From an uncultured Sphaerochaeta sp. (lineage in GTDB: Bacteria > Spirochaetota > Spirochaetia > Sphaerochaetales > Sphaerochaetaceae), in NCBI RefSeq assembly GCF_963667405.1, contig NZ_OY763408.1, positions 2,069,757-2,133,756 of the forward strand: DNA of 64,000 nucleotides, read 5' to 3'. Both the position numbers and the translations under genes were made by a program. Shown piece after piece: positions 1-9,425 of this stretch (positions are counted from its first letter, which is position 1; each line of letters opens with the position of its first letter). The notes under the pieces are model-generated. The model ran no database searches. It was given only the letters and a program-made list of their open reading frames with translations, and had not been told where the DNA came from.

Positions 1-736
1 GATCTTCCTTCTTCATAAGCTGCAAAAAGAGATGAAACTTCTCAGCCTTGCTGATGTGATAGAGCTCCTGGGTGATTGCCTTTACGGTAATCTCCTCAGG
101 TTGGACCTCAAGCTCGACCGGTTCGTTCATGAACGACCAGGCGAGGTTGCGGACCTTGGTACCCAACGTTGCGGAAAAGAGCATGGTCTGTCGCTCGGTG
201 CAAGGACGGAGCAAGCTGAACATCTTCTGGATGTCCGGGTAGAACCCCATGTCGAAGAGACGGTCAGCCTCATCAACCACAAAGATGTCAAACTCCCGGA
301 AGTCAATCTTGTGCATCTTCTGGTAGTCCAGGATGCGTCCGGGGGTGCACACGAAGATGTCACACCCTTTTTCGATAAGCTCATCCTGTTTTCCATACCC
401 GACGCCACCAAAAAAACACCCTACCGTTATGTTCTCCACCGATTGTGCCAGCTGAAGGGTATCCGCTTCAATCTGAACGGCGAGTTCACGGGTAGGGGCT
501 ACGATGAGGGCCTTGGGTTTGCCTTTGCCTGCTTTTTGGGCTGCTACAAATGATTCCAGGATGGTCAACACATACACTGCGGTCTTGCCGCTGCCCGTCT
601 TTGACTGGGCCATGACATCTTTGCGGGAAAGACTGACGGGGAGGACTTTCTCCTGCACCTCGGTACAGTCGGTAAAACCCGCGGCTACGATGCCTTTGAG
701 CACTTGCTCACTTAAGGGTAGTTCAGTAAATTTCAT
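1..736 (-). CDS. DEAD-box ATP-dependent RNA helicase, C-terminus outside window
   Basis: ATP-dependent RNA unwinding. The 245 codons visible cover the first RecA-like domain and the start of the second. A Q-motif-like N-terminus is followed by motif I (AQSKTGSGKT), Ia (PTRELA), Ib (TPGR), II (VDEADR, the DEAD variant) and III (SAT). The frame runs open to the window edge. The ATG at 736 has no Shine-Dalgarno; a TATATA -10-like box lies 6 nt upstream at 743-748, so it may be leaderless, but I see no good -35. The specific paralogue (RhlE, DbpA and so on) cannot be told without the C-terminus. Confidence 0.93.
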   Translation of the reverse strand, partial: MKFTELPLSEQVLKGIVAAGFTDCTEVQEKVLPVSLSRKDVMAQSKTGSGKTAVYVLTILESFVAAQKAGKGKPKALIVAPTRELAVQIEADTLQLAQSVENITVGCFFGGVGYGKQDELIEKGCDIFVCTPGRILDYQKMHKIDFREFDIFVVDEADRLFDMGFYPDIQKMFSLLRPCTERQTMLFSATLGTKVRNLAWSFMNEPVELEVQPEEITVKAITQELYHISKAEKFHLFLQLMKKED

Positions 737-863
737 TGGTACTATATATCGCCTTTACAAGAAATAGCTGTTTCCATGGGAAAAAGTGGGCTGCATGAAA
801 GAGCCCTACCCAAATAAGATAGAGGAAAATGCTGGCCTTGTCCACCGTAGGAGCAAAGGTTTC

Positions 864-1676
864 TCAGTCCTGAAGTTCCCAACTGCGCACCAGATCCCTG
901 ATCGCCAGTATCTTCGTGAACGGGGCACTGAACGGCTTGCCGTCCAGGGAGGCAAGCGGCATGGCCGCCATGCTGGTGGCACTGAGGAAAGCCTGCCCGT
1001 AGGTGCCCATAGCCAGATCCTCAAGGTAGGGAGCCTCATAGACGACACTCAGCCCAAGCTGGACAGCAGCCTTGATCACCCGATCGCGGGTAATGCCCAA
1101 GAGCACCTCATCATCGGCAGCTGTGTAGAGACTGTTCTCTTTCAAAGCGAAGAAATTGCTTCGGGTACCTTCAAGAACCCTGCCGGTACGGTCCACCAAC
1201 AGTGCCTCAAAACACTTCTGACGTTTCGCCTCTTCCACAGCCAGGTAATTGAGCAGCAAGTTGCCGGTCTTGCAGGAAGGGAAGAGCCGCTCGCCGTAGT
1301 AGCTGATCGCTCCGACCCCTTGGGTATACTGGGTCTCGGGATAGCTCAGGATTGTGGAAGCAGTCACAAAGAGCTGTGGCTCCTCCCCACCGTAGATCTG
1401 GATGCGAAGGCTCGCTTGCCCAATTGCATCAACTTCCATCAGCCGATGAACAGAGTCGGTTATCTGCTCGTGAGTGAACGGATGGACAAGCCCGATACCC
1501 TTGCAGGAGTGCTCCAGACGATTGAGATGGTCTTGCAGATGCACCACCTTGCCTTCGATGATCCTCAGGGACTCATAGGTGGAAAACCCGAACTGAACGG
1601 CCCTGAGGGTTATGGGTACCACAGCATCCTTGCGTGCGATGACCCTCATGTTATGTATTGCGTGCTCTCCAACCAT
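864..1676 (-). CDS. Class IV PLP-dependent aminotransferase
   Basis: Fold-type IV aminotransferase or lyase (branched-chain aminotransferase, D-amino-acid transaminase or aminodeoxychorismate lyase group), 270 aa, cytosolic. The likely Schiff-base lysine is in SCKTGNLLLN (near residue 145), and the phosphate-binding region follows in the EGTRSNFF segment. The ATG at 1676 has a strong AAGGAGGA ribosome site that overlaps the ftsK stop codon, so it is probably translated with ftsK as the last gene of the mnmE operon. The substrate cannot be assigned from motifs. A 127-nt gap with no clear terminator separates it from the helicase. Confidence 0.85.
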   Translation of the reverse strand: MVGEHAIHNMRVIARKDAVVPITLRAVQFGFSTYESLRIIEGKVVHLQDHLNRLEHSCKGIGLVHPFTHEQITDSVHRLMEVDAIGQASLRIQIYGGEEPQLFVTASTILSYPETQYTQGVGAISYYGERLFPSCKTGNLLLNYLAVEEAKRQKCFEALLVDRTGRVLEGTRSNFFALKENSLYTAADDEVLLGITRDRVIKAAVQLGLSVVYEAPYLEDLAMGTYGQAFLSATSMAAMPLASLDGKPFSAPFTKILAIRDLVRSWELQD

Positions 1677-1687
1677 GTGATTCCTCC

Positions 1688-4513
1688 TTAGGGATACTTG
1701 ATCAACTCACGGGGTTTGCTCCCGTTCGGGGGTCCCACGTAGCCAAGCTCTTCCATCTGTTCCACCAGACGGGCAGCTCGGTTGTATCCTATCTTCAGCC
1801 TTCGCTGCAAGTAGGAGGCTGAGGCGCATTTTCGCTCTACCACGATGGCCAGAGCACGTTGCATCAGCTCACTGTCATCATTCACATCAACTGAGTCATC
1901 ATCATCACTGTCACTCGCCTTGGGCTCGTCCTCCTCAAAGAAGGATTCATCAATGTAGTCGGGCTCACCCTGGGAGGAGACAAAGCGCACCACTTCCTCG
2001 ACTTCCTGGTCACTGAGGAAGGATCCCTGAATACGCTCAGAGGCAGGATTGGAGGATGACATGTACAGCATATCCCCCTTGCCCAACAGTTTGTCGGCAC
2101 CCTGCTCATCAAGAATGATGCGGCTGTCGGTGGCACTGGTGACGGCAAACGCAATTCGGGTGGGAATATTGTTCTTGATCACCCCGGTGATGACATCAAC
2201 CGAAGGCCGCTGGGTGGCAAGCACCAGATGGATTCCCACTGCACGACTCATGGCGGCCAGACGGCTGACCTTGCTCTCCATATCCTTGCCCACCAGATGC
2301 ATCAGGTCTGCAAACTCATCGATGACCACCAGAATGTACGGAAGCTTCTCCCTTGCCAGGTGGCTGGTCTCGATCTTCTCGTTGTATCCGACTATGTTCC
2401 GTACATTGATCCCCTGCAGCAGCTTGTACCTGCGATCCATCTCATATAAACAAAAATCAAGAGCCTTGAGCGTACGCTTGGCCTCCGTAATGACCGGAGT
2501 CAAAAGATGGGGAATCCCATTGTAGATATTCAGTTCTACAATCTTCGGATCCACCAGGATCATTCTCACCTGTTTGGGACTGCGTCTGAACAGTACCGAG
2601 CAGATGAGAGAGTTCACACAGACACTCTTTCCGCTGCCTGTGGAACCAGCGATGAGCAGATGTGGAGCCTTGATGACATCAACAACAACAGGTTGCCCCA
2701 TCAGGTTTCTGCCGAGCACCATGGGAATGCCCAATCCATCGGAGAGGGAAGGAAGCATCTCCCGAAATCCTATGATGTCACGCTTAAGGTTGGGAATTTC
2801 CACCCCGACGGCAGACTTGCCCGGGATCGGAGCCACTATGCGTACCTGCGTCGCCGCCAAGGCAAGTGCGATGTTGTCGCTGAGATTGACGATGGAGTTA
2901 ACCCGGATACCGGGCGCAGGCAGCAGTTCAAACATGGTGACCGTCGGCCCTCGCACAATATTGGTGAGTTCCACAATGATGTTGAACTGCTGCAGGGTGG
3001 ACACCAGTACCTCTCCCCGCTTGAGGGTGACCTCATCGACCACATCCCCAATCTTGGGGTAGGTGACAAGCATAGACTCATCAGGATACTTGTAGCTGAG
3101 CCGACCCCTGCTGATGAGAGCGCTGGAAAGCCCTCCCACCCCGCTGGAAACCTCGAGCTGGTCGGCTTCTTCCTCCGGCTCAGGACGGGGAGGCTCCCCT
3201 TCCAGCTCACCGCCGTTGATCGGCTTGGCAGTACTCATCGGATAAGCAAAAGAGGGCGTGCTGCTCTCCTTCATCACAGAAGCTTCCCGCTCTGGGACAG
3301 GAACAACCGGCTCGGGAACATATTGCGAAACGTGCGACTCCTGCTCCGAGAAGAGTGGGTTCTCCGGCTTCTTCTCATACTGCACCGAAAGGATGCGTTC
3401 CTGTACCGAGAGCGGCTCATCAGCACCCTGCCCTTGGTTCTGTTCCACTGCCTGCGCGAGCATACCGCGGGCTTTGCCTGAGCTGTCACTGCGTCTTGAA
3501 GCAATTCTCTGCGGAGCCTTTCCGACGGCTTCAAGAGCCCCTTGGAGGAAACCCGAGAGTTGTGCAGCTTCCTTTTTCGGTTTCTCCGGCTGTTCCTGCT
3601 GTTTCTGTTCAGCAAGTTCCTGTTGCTTGCGCTCAAGATACGAGAGTCCGTTGTTGCGTTTGCGTTCCTCGGTCAAGGCATGCAACGCACCGATGCTGAC
3701 CATCCCGTTGACCTTGATTTCCTCAACCTCGATGACATTCTTGCTGGCAGGACGGAGGGAAGCGGAGGATTTGCGGGAGAGACTTTCCAGGGGAGGGACA
3801 TCTGCAATGGGAGGGAACTGAACCTTCTGTGGTTCGGAAAAGGAGTTGCCCTCTTCCACCTCCAGCGGTGCAACAGGCTTCTTGGAAAGAACGACGGTCT
3901 CTTCTTCCTCACGCTCCTCTTGCTTCTGCTGTCGCTTCTCATGTTTCTTCTGTTTCTTGGTTCGTCTCTCATCCCGTGGAGCCGGCGCGAGATGCTGGAG
4001 CCGCAACTCCTCCCGAAGCCGCTGCCGTTCAGCCTTGTGCTGGTGATAGCGGTCCAACGCATCCCCAATGAGGGTGACAGCCACAAAGAGACCTGTCTCA
4101 GCGAGGAAGGCAAGCAAAACCTTCAGCGAAGCAGAGCGTGCGTCAGTTGAATTGGAGAGCAAGGAAGCGGCAAACATCGGCCGATCGCTTCCCTGCATCA
4201 CGTGCGAGAGTGTGTACAAAGTATAGGCCATCAGGGCAGTGACCGGAATCAGGAGAAAGGAGAACCGTTTCTTACCCCGGAAGGAGAAGATCATGATCGT
4301 CCAGACCAGGAACAGGAAGGCAACTGGGACGAGTCCGAAACGGGTGGGCTGCGCACTGAACGAGAAGAGCCTGCCCAGCATGCGATGCATGGAAGCAAGC
4401 AGTGCGTGGTTGATGCCCAACAGGGGAAGAGCTGTTATGCTGCCAAACAGCAACGTCCCGAAAAGGCAGACCAACCCTGCAATCAAAGACACCCGCCCTT
4501 TCTTCTCCTTCAC
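1688..4513 (-). CDS. ftsK: DNA translocase FtsK/SpoIIIE
   Basis: Septum-anchored DNA pump that clears and aligns chromosome termini at division. There are about four N-terminal membrane segments (residues 5-150), a long charged and Pro/Gln-rich linker (about 150-450), then the RecA-like motor with Walker A GSTGSGKS near residue 623, the DPK and VIDEFADLM (Walker B) motifs, and a C-terminal winged-helix gamma domain. I chose the GTG at 4513 (941 aa) because GAGGAG sits 6 nt before it. The frame extends to a TTG at 4549 that has no ribosome site. The gene lies between rsmG and the aminotransferase in one operon. Confidence 0.93.
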   Translation of the reverse strand: MKEKKGRVSLIAGLVCLFGTLLFGSITALPLLGINHALLASMHRMLGRLFSFSAQPTRFGLVPVAFLFLVWTIMIFSFRGKKRFSFLLIPVTALMAYTLYTLSHVMQGSDRPMFAASLLSNSTDARSASLKVLLAFLAETGLFVAVTLIGDALDRYHQHKAERQRLREELRLQHLAPAPRDERRTKKQKKHEKRQQKQEEREEEETVVLSKKPVAPLEVEEGNSFSEPQKVQFPPIADVPPLESLSRKSSASLRPASKNVIEVEEIKVNGMVSIGALHALTEERKRNNGLSYLERKQQELAEQKQQEQPEKPKKEAAQLSGFLQGALEAVGKAPQRIASRRSDSSGKARGMLAQAVEQNQGQGADEPLSVQERILSVQYEKKPENPLFSEQESHVSQYVPEPVVPVPEREASVMKESSTPSFAYPMSTAKPINGGELEGEPPRPEPEEEADQLEVSSGVGGLSSALISRGRLSYKYPDESMLVTYPKIGDVVDEVTLKRGEVLVSTLQQFNIIVELTNIVRGPTVTMFELLPAPGIRVNSIVNLSDNIALALAATQVRIVAPIPGKSAVGVEIPNLKRDIIGFREMLPSLSDGLGIPMVLGRNLMGQPVVVDVIKAPHLLIAGSTGSGKSVCVNSLICSVLFRRSPKQVRMILVDPKIVELNIYNGIPHLLTPVITEAKRTLKALDFCLYEMDRRYKLLQGINVRNIVGYNEKIETSHLAREKLPYILVVIDEFADLMHLVGKDMESKVSRLAAMSRAVGIHLVLATQRPSVDVITGVIKNNIPTRIAFAVTSATDSRIILDEQGADKLLGKGDMLYMSSSNPASERIQGSFLSDQEVEEVVRFVSSQGEPDYIDESFFEEDEPKASDSDDDDSVDVNDDSELMQRALAIVVERKCASASYLQRRLKIGYNRAARLVEQMEELGYVGPPNGSKPRELIKYP

Positions 4514-4555
4514 AAGCAACTCCTCGTACGTAAACACCCATTTTTGCAAATGGTA

Positions 4556-5215
4556 TCAAATCTTTTGCAGGAGGCAAAGCATGCGGCTTGCCTCAAGACG
4601 GGGGACTTCCAGATTCACAACCGAACTCTCCCACCGGCTTTTGCAGCGGACCTTCACCTGTCCCAACTCCTCCTGCACCTGCTCCAACTGAGCTTTGTAG
4701 GCACACACGACCCCACCCTCATTGAGTATGGGAGCCACCAGATCAAGAATATCATACAAAGGATGGAATGCGCGAAAGGTTATCAGGTCAAATGTTTGCC
4801 TGATCTCTTTCAGGTCCCGGTCAAAGACTGTCACCCGATCGGAGAGCGAGCATCTGAGCAGTGCGTTGCGTAGAAAATCCACCCGCCTGCCCATACGTTC
4901 GACCAAAGTGAAATCATACGATCGCATGGCAATGGCCAGAGGAATGCCGGGAAGCCCTGCCCCACTGCCCAGATCTGCAATCCGGGCGTGCGGAAAAGAA
5001 GAAGCAAGCTCTGACATGGTATGGCAACCTGCAAGACTGTCCAGAATGTGGCGGATAATCAGATCCTCACCTTCAGCTCCCACCAGCTTGTAGACCGGGT
5101 TGAAGAGTTCCAACTCCGCAATATAGGCATCCAACTGTCCTCGCTGGTCCTGATCAAAGTCCAAACCCAGCTTTGCAAGCCCCTCTTCAAGCAAGGCGGC
5201 ATACTTACTTCCCAT
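4556..5215 (-). CDS. rsmG: 16S rRNA (guanine-N7)-methyltransferase RsmG
   Basis: S-adenosylmethionine-dependent methylation of 16S rRNA G527 (E. coli numbering). The 219-aa protein has the SAM motif I region ADLGSGAGLPGIPLA and the RsmG landmarks RHILDSL upstream and TFRAFHPL downstream. The ATG at 5215 is preceded by GGGGAGG and lies inside the last codons of mnmG (11-nt overlap). The frame is open further upstream, but that part is mnmG coding in another frame. mnmG-rsmG is the classic gidA-gidB pair. Confidence 0.93.
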   Translation of the reverse strand: MGSKYAALLEEGLAKLGLDFDQDQRGQLDAYIAELELFNPVYKLVGAEGEDLIIRHILDSLAGCHTMSELASSFPHARIADLGSGAGLPGIPLAIAMRSYDFTLVERMGRRVDFLRNALLRCSLSDRVTVFDRDLKEIRQTFDLITFRAFHPLYDILDLVAPILNEGGVVCAYKAQLEQVQEELGQVKVRCKSRWESSVVNLEVPRLEASRMLCLLQKI

Positions 5216-7019
5216 GGCGGCCTCCCCTGTCAAGATGGACGATGAGTACGGCGATATCGCTGTTGCGAACCCCATTGATGCGTGAAGCCTGTCCCACCGA
5301 GAGGGGGCGGATCTTTTTCAGCTTCTCCCTGCCTTCGGCACTCAGGCCCTCAACCGCATCGTAGTCCAGCTGGTCATCAATGACCAAGCTCTCAAGTTTC
5401 TCAAACCGATTGATCTGCCGCTCCTGGCGGTTGATGTACCCCTCGTACTTCACATCAAGCTCAACCTGATAGAGAATCGGTTGCTCAAAGGAAGTGAGCT
5501 CAGGCATCTGTGCCTCAAGGTCGGCAATGGTGACTTCAGGCATCTTCAGCATCTGGAGGGCACTCTTCTCTCCCATCCTTCGCTTTGCCAAAAGGTCCTT
5601 GACCGTCTCCATCCGCTCAAGCTTGGCTTGCAAGCGCTCAAGATTTTCCTGCTTTTGCAATCCCACCGCATACCCCTTCTGGGTAAGGCGTTGGTCGCAG
5701 CTGTCATGGCGAAGATTCAGCCGGTATTCCGCCCTGCTGGTAAACATCCTGTACGGTTCCTGGGTTCCCATGGTAACCAGGTCATCGATCAACACCCCGG
5801 TATAGGCTTCATTGCGGCTGAGTACCAAGGGTTTCTCTCCTTTCAGTTTCTGAGCAGCATTGATACCAGCCATCAGGCCCTGGCAAGCAGCCTCCTCGTA
5901 GCCACTGGTACCATTGGTCTGCCCGGCAATGAAGAGGTTCTCCACCAGCTTGCTCTCAAGCGAAGGATAGAGCGCCTGCGGATCGATGAAATCATACTCC
6001 ACCGCATAGGCGGGGCGCATGATCTGGGCTTCCTCAAGCCCTTCGATGCTGTGGATGAAATCCCACTGCACGTCTTCGGGAAGGGAGGAAGAGATGCCGT
6101 TGAGATACATCTCCTCGGTTCCCTCACCCTCCGGCTCCACAAAGATCTGATGACGTTCCCGGTCGGGGAAACGAACCACCTTGTCCTCGATGGAGGGGCA
6201 GTAGCGGGGGCCCTTCCCCACAATCTTGCCCCCATAGAGGGGGGAGCGGTGGATGTTGGCCCGTATGATCTCGTGGGTACGTTCGTTCGTCCAGGTGATA
6301 TGGCAGGGAAGCATCGGCCTATCGACACTATCATAATCAAAGCTGAAGGGCATCATGATCTCTTCGCCATCCTGCAGTTCCATCTTGCTGAAATCAAGGG
6401 TGCTTTTTCTCACCCGTGCCGGGGTTCCGGTCTTGAGCCTGCCCACAGGAAACCCCTTGCTGCGCAGGGCTGTTCCCAACCCAATGGCAGCAGGTTCATC
6501 AAGACGACCGTTGGGAGCATCGTACTCGCCGATGAAGATCCGACCTTCCATGAAGGTTCCTGTGGTAAGCACCACAACACGGCTGGTGATGGTATGTCTT
6601 CGCTGTGTCACCACACCCACCAGTTTCTTGCCTTCCTTGTCCAGGACAAGGTCCACCACCGTATCCATGAACAGGGCAAGGTTGGGCTGCTCTTCCAGCG
6701 TCTCCTTTGCAAGGCGGGCATAGGTGAACTTGTCTGCCTGCGCCCGGGGTGCCTGCACTGCAGGGCCACGACGCCGGTTGAGGATCCTATACTGGATCAT
6801 CGATTGGTCTATCAGGTGGGCCATCTCCCCACCAAGGGCGTCCACTTCCCTGACCAGATTGCCCTTCGAGAGGCCGCCTATGGCAGGGTTGCAGGAGAGT
6901 CGCCCGATTGAATCGAGGTTCTGGGTTATCAAGAGGGTCTTGAACCCCATTCTGGAGAGTGCAAGGCATGCCTCAATACCAGCATGGCCCCCCCCTATGA
7001 CAATTGCATCATAATCCAT
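5205..7019 (-). CDS. mnmG: tRNA uridine-5-carboxymethylaminomethyl modification enzyme MnmG (GidA)
   Basis: FAD-binding partner of MnmE. Together they add the (carboxymethyl)aminomethyl group to U34 of certain tRNAs. The protein is 604 aa, a usual size for the family. The N-terminal Rossmann dinucleotide motif is VIGGGHAG; the signatures SCNPAIGG and GQTNGTSGYEEAA, and the C-terminal helical domain that contacts MnmE, are intact. The ATG follows the mnmE stop after a single base, so the two are translationally coupled. Confidence 0.97.
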   Translation of the reverse strand: MDYDAIVIGGGHAGIEACLALSRMGFKTLLITQNLDSIGRLSCNPAIGGLSKGNLVREVDALGGEMAHLIDQSMIQYRILNRRRGPAVQAPRAQADKFTYARLAKETLEEQPNLALFMDTVVDLVLDKEGKKLVGVVTQRRHTITSRVVVLTTGTFMEGRIFIGEYDAPNGRLDEPAAIGLGTALRSKGFPVGRLKTGTPARVRKSTLDFSKMELQDGEEIMMPFSFDYDSVDRPMLPCHITWTNERTHEIIRANIHRSPLYGGKIVGKGPRYCPSIEDKVVRFPDRERHQIFVEPEGEGTEEMYLNGISSSLPEDVQWDFIHSIEGLEEAQIMRPAYAVEYDFIDPQALYPSLESKLVENLFIAGQTNGTSGYEEAACQGLMAGINAAQKLKGEKPLVLSRNEAYTGVLIDDLVTMGTQEPYRMFTSRAEYRLNLRHDSCDQRLTQKGYAVGLQKQENLERLQAKLERMETVKDLLAKRRMGEKSALQMLKMPEVTIADLEAQMPELTSFEQPILYQVELDVKYEGYINRQERQINRFEKLESLVIDDQLDYDAVEGLSAEGREKLKKIRPLSVGQASRINGVRNSDIAVLIVHLDRGGRHGK

Positions 7020-7020
7020 C

Positions 7021-8349
7021 TTATTTTCCTACACAGAATCCACTGAAAATTGTTTCGAGAATGTCTGAGGGTGTCACTTCCCCGGTGAGCTCGCCGAGGT
7101 TCTGAAGCGCTTCACTCAGCTCAACGGCGATGATATCAAGCGGGATATCCAGATCGACGAGAGCCAAGGCACGCTCCAATGCGGTGCCTGCATCGGCAAG
7201 CAACCGGCTCTGCCGTTCAGACTCAATGACTACCAGATCATCCCCACTGGCGTGGGAACCGCCACTCAGACGTTCGGTTATGGTGGAAAGAAGCGTAGCC
7301 ACCCCTTCCCCTGTCTGCGCGCTGATCGCAAGCCTGCCTTTCGGAGACCTGACCAAGTCGCTCTTGTTGTACACCACAATGGTACGATCGTCTTCGGCTG
7401 GGATATGCGAAAGATCGGTGCTGTCCACCAGATAGATCACCAGATCCGCTTGTCCCATCAATCGCTCTGTCCTGCGGATCCCCTCACTTTCGATTGCATC
7501 GGAACCCTCACGCAACCCCGCCGTATCGTAGAGGCGAATGGGGATGCCCTCTATGCTGAGGTCAGCTTCGATATAGTCGCGGGTGGTGCCCTTGACCGGG
7601 CTTACGATCGAGCGCTCCTGCTTGAGCAACAGGTTGAAGAGCGAGCTTTTCCCTGCATTGGTGGACCCGGCAAGCACGATGCGCGCTCCTTCACGGTAAA
7701 GCCTTCCCACCTGGTAGGTATCAGCCAAAACCGCGAGGTCCTTTCGCAGGGTCTCCAGCTGTTCGCGGGGGAAGACGAACTCATCCAGCTCATCCTCCGC
7801 ATAGTCCAGCTGCACCTCTACACTTGCCGTGACGGCAAGGAGCCGCTGCTTGAAATCCGCAATCTGGTTTCTCAGACTTCCTTCCAGCCTCCCCAATGCA
7901 AAAGCACGGGCAGTCTTGCTCTGGCTGCTTACCAACTCCTGCACCGCTTCGGCTTGGGTGAGATCCAGCCTCCCATGCAGGAAGGCTCGGAACGTGAACT
8001 CACCCCCCTCGGCACTCCGCATGCCCAGACGCCCGAGCAAAGCAAGGATCTCCTTGATGACAGACAGCGACCCATGGCAGCTCAGTTCCACCGACTCCTC
8101 AAGGGTATACCCGTGGCCATCAGTCCAGACTGAAGCAACCACCTCATCGATATCTTCCCCCGTTTCGGTACGAAGGTAGCCATGTACGGTGGTGGCATTC
8201 TTTGCTTCCACCAAGGCTTTTGGGCGTGAAAAACAGGGACAGAGGGTCTTGAGGCAACCTTCCCCGCTGATGCGGATCACCGCCAAGGCACTCTGTGCCC
8301 ATGCAGTCGCCAACGCATAGATGATGTCGTCCGTCACATATCTTGTCAT
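7021..8349 (-). CDS. mnmE: tRNA modification GTPase MnmE (TrmE)
   Basis: GTPase that works with MnmG in wobble-uridine modification. The 442-aa protein has an N-terminal tetrahydrofolate-binding domain, a helical domain with an embedded G domain (G1 GSTNAGKS, G2 with KGTTRD, G3 DTAGLR, G4 NKSD) and the C-terminal CVGK that matches the family's catalytic Cys motif C-[ILV]-G-K. The ATG at 8349 was chosen over upstream in-frame codons because the family begins here and a TTGCAA-17-TATACT promoter ends 7 nt before it. The mRNA is probably leaderless, with no Shine-Dalgarno. Confidence 0.96.
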   Translation of the reverse strand: MTRYVTDDIIYALATAWAQSALAVIRISGEGCLKTLCPCFSRPKALVEAKNATTVHGYLRTETGEDIDEVVASVWTDGHGYTLEESVELSCHGSLSVIKEILALLGRLGMRSAEGGEFTFRAFLHGRLDLTQAEAVQELVSSQSKTARAFALGRLEGSLRNQIADFKQRLLAVTASVEVQLDYAEDELDEFVFPREQLETLRKDLAVLADTYQVGRLYREGARIVLAGSTNAGKSSLFNLLLKQERSIVSPVKGTTRDYIEADLSIEGIPIRLYDTAGLREGSDAIESEGIRRTERLMGQADLVIYLVDSTDLSHIPAEDDRTIVVYNKSDLVRSPKGRLAISAQTGEGVATLLSTITERLSGGSHASGDDLVVIESERQSRLLADAGTALERALALVDLDIPLDIIAVELSEALQNLGELTGEVTPSDILETIFSGFCVGK

Positions 8350-8356
8350 ACCGGCG

Positions 8357-8409
8357 AGTATACCGCTCGGGGCCGACGCTTGCAACAGAAGTGCCACCTT
8401 GGCTATGAT
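8357..8409. promoter_or_regulatory. Divergent mnmE/epmA promoters sharing one -35 hexamer
   Basis: The palindrome TTGCAA at 8380-8385 reads as a -35 on both strands. Minus strand: 17-nt spacer, then TATACT (8357-8362), then 7 nt to the mnmE ATG. Plus strand: 18-nt spacer, then TATGAT (8404-8409), then 6 nt to the epmA ATG. One polymerase bound here should exclude the other. Sequence inference only. Confidence 0.7.
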
Positions 8410-8415
8410 GCGGCC

Positions 8416-9405
8416 ATGAAAGAAACAGCACGCTTCAGAAGCTGGATGTACCGCACCATCCGAGATTTCTTCGACCAGAAAGGGTACACCGAGGTAGACA
8501 CACCGATGCTCTCCCCTACCCTCATTCCCGAGTCTACGATCGAGAATTTTGCGACCCGCTTCGAGAACCCCTTTCTTCCCTCAACCGAACTGTATCTGGT
8601 CCCCTCGCCGGAGATCTTCATGAAACAGCTCATTGCCGATGGTATGGGCAGCATCTATCAGATCAGCCACTGCTTCCGCAACAGCGAGCAGCTTGGGCAC
8701 ATCCACAACCCTGAGTTTTCCATGCTCGAGTACTATACGGTTGGTTTCGATGAGCAGGACTCAATATCCCTTACCGAACAGCTGTTTTCTTCCCTCCTTC
8801 CCGAAACAGGGTGCGAGGATCTGCGTCCGCCTTTTGACAGGGTCACCGTACAGGAAGCGATGCGTATCCATGCAGGAGTCGACTTGGAGAAGCATCAGAA
8901 GCAAGCATCACTTGCCAATGAGGCCAGAAGGCTTGGCCTTTCGGTGCCTGATGAGCCGGAGAGTTGGGAAGAGACGTTCAACCGGATTTTCCTGACCTTT
9001 GTAGAGCCGAATCTAAGCAAAGAGCGCCCCTTGGTGCTGGAAAAGTACCCGCGTCAGATCGAATGCCTGGCAAAACCCGAGGGCAACTACCGAAAGCGCT
9101 GGGAACTGTATGTCCGCGGAGTCGAGGTGGCCAATTGCTACGACGAACTGCGCGACCAGCAGGTGATCGAACGCTACTACACCGAGGAGTATGCCCGTTT
9201 GGTTGGAAAGAGAAGCGAAAGCGGATCGGTCATCCCTGATACCGATCCTTCGCTGGCAGCAAAATTTGCGTCCATGCCCCCTTGTTCAGGGGTAGCCATC
9301 GGCTTGGATCGCCTACAGATGCTGCTGATGGGAAAAACCACCCTTGAGGGGGTGATTCTTTTTCCCCTTTCTGGTATGCTGACCAGTGGAAATACGCGCA
9401 ACTAG
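8416..9405 (+). CDS. epmA: EF-P--(R)-beta-lysine ligase EpmA (GenX/PoxA)
   Basis: Class II LysRS paralogue that attaches (R)-beta-lysine to a lysine of elongation factor P. It is 329 aa and lacks the N-terminal anticodon-binding domain of true LysRS. Motif 2 region FRNSEQLGHIHNPEFSMLEY and motif 3 region GVAIGLDRLQML are visible. The start is at MKETARF (8416); in-frame codons from 8380 fall in the promoter. efp starts 20 nt after its stop, which strongly supports the EpmA role. Its partner aminomutase is at 24890. The mRNA is probably leaderless. Confidence 0.93.
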   Translation: MKETARFRSWMYRTIRDFFDQKGYTEVDTPMLSPTLIPESTIENFATRFENPFLPSTELYLVPSPEIFMKQLIADGMGSIYQISHCFRNSEQLGHIHNPEFSMLEYYTVGFDEQDSISLTEQLFSSLLPETGCEDLRPPFDRVTVQEAMRIHAGVDLEKHQKQASLANEARRLGLSVPDEPESWEETFNRIFLTFVEPNLSKERPLVLEKYPRQIECLAKPEGNYRKRWELYVRGVEVANCYDELRDQQVIERYYTEEYARLVGKRSESGSVIPDTDPSLAAKFASMPPCSGVAIGLDRLQMLLMGKTTLEGVILFPLSGMLTSGNTRN

Positions 9406-9425
9406 AACTATATGAGGTAATAAGC

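Noticed and set aside
4202..6911. Long plus-strand open frames opposite ftsK, rsmG and mnmG (for example 5481-6911)
   Set aside because: They are antisense shadows of well-supported minus-strand genes; they have no domain signatures or ribosome sites.
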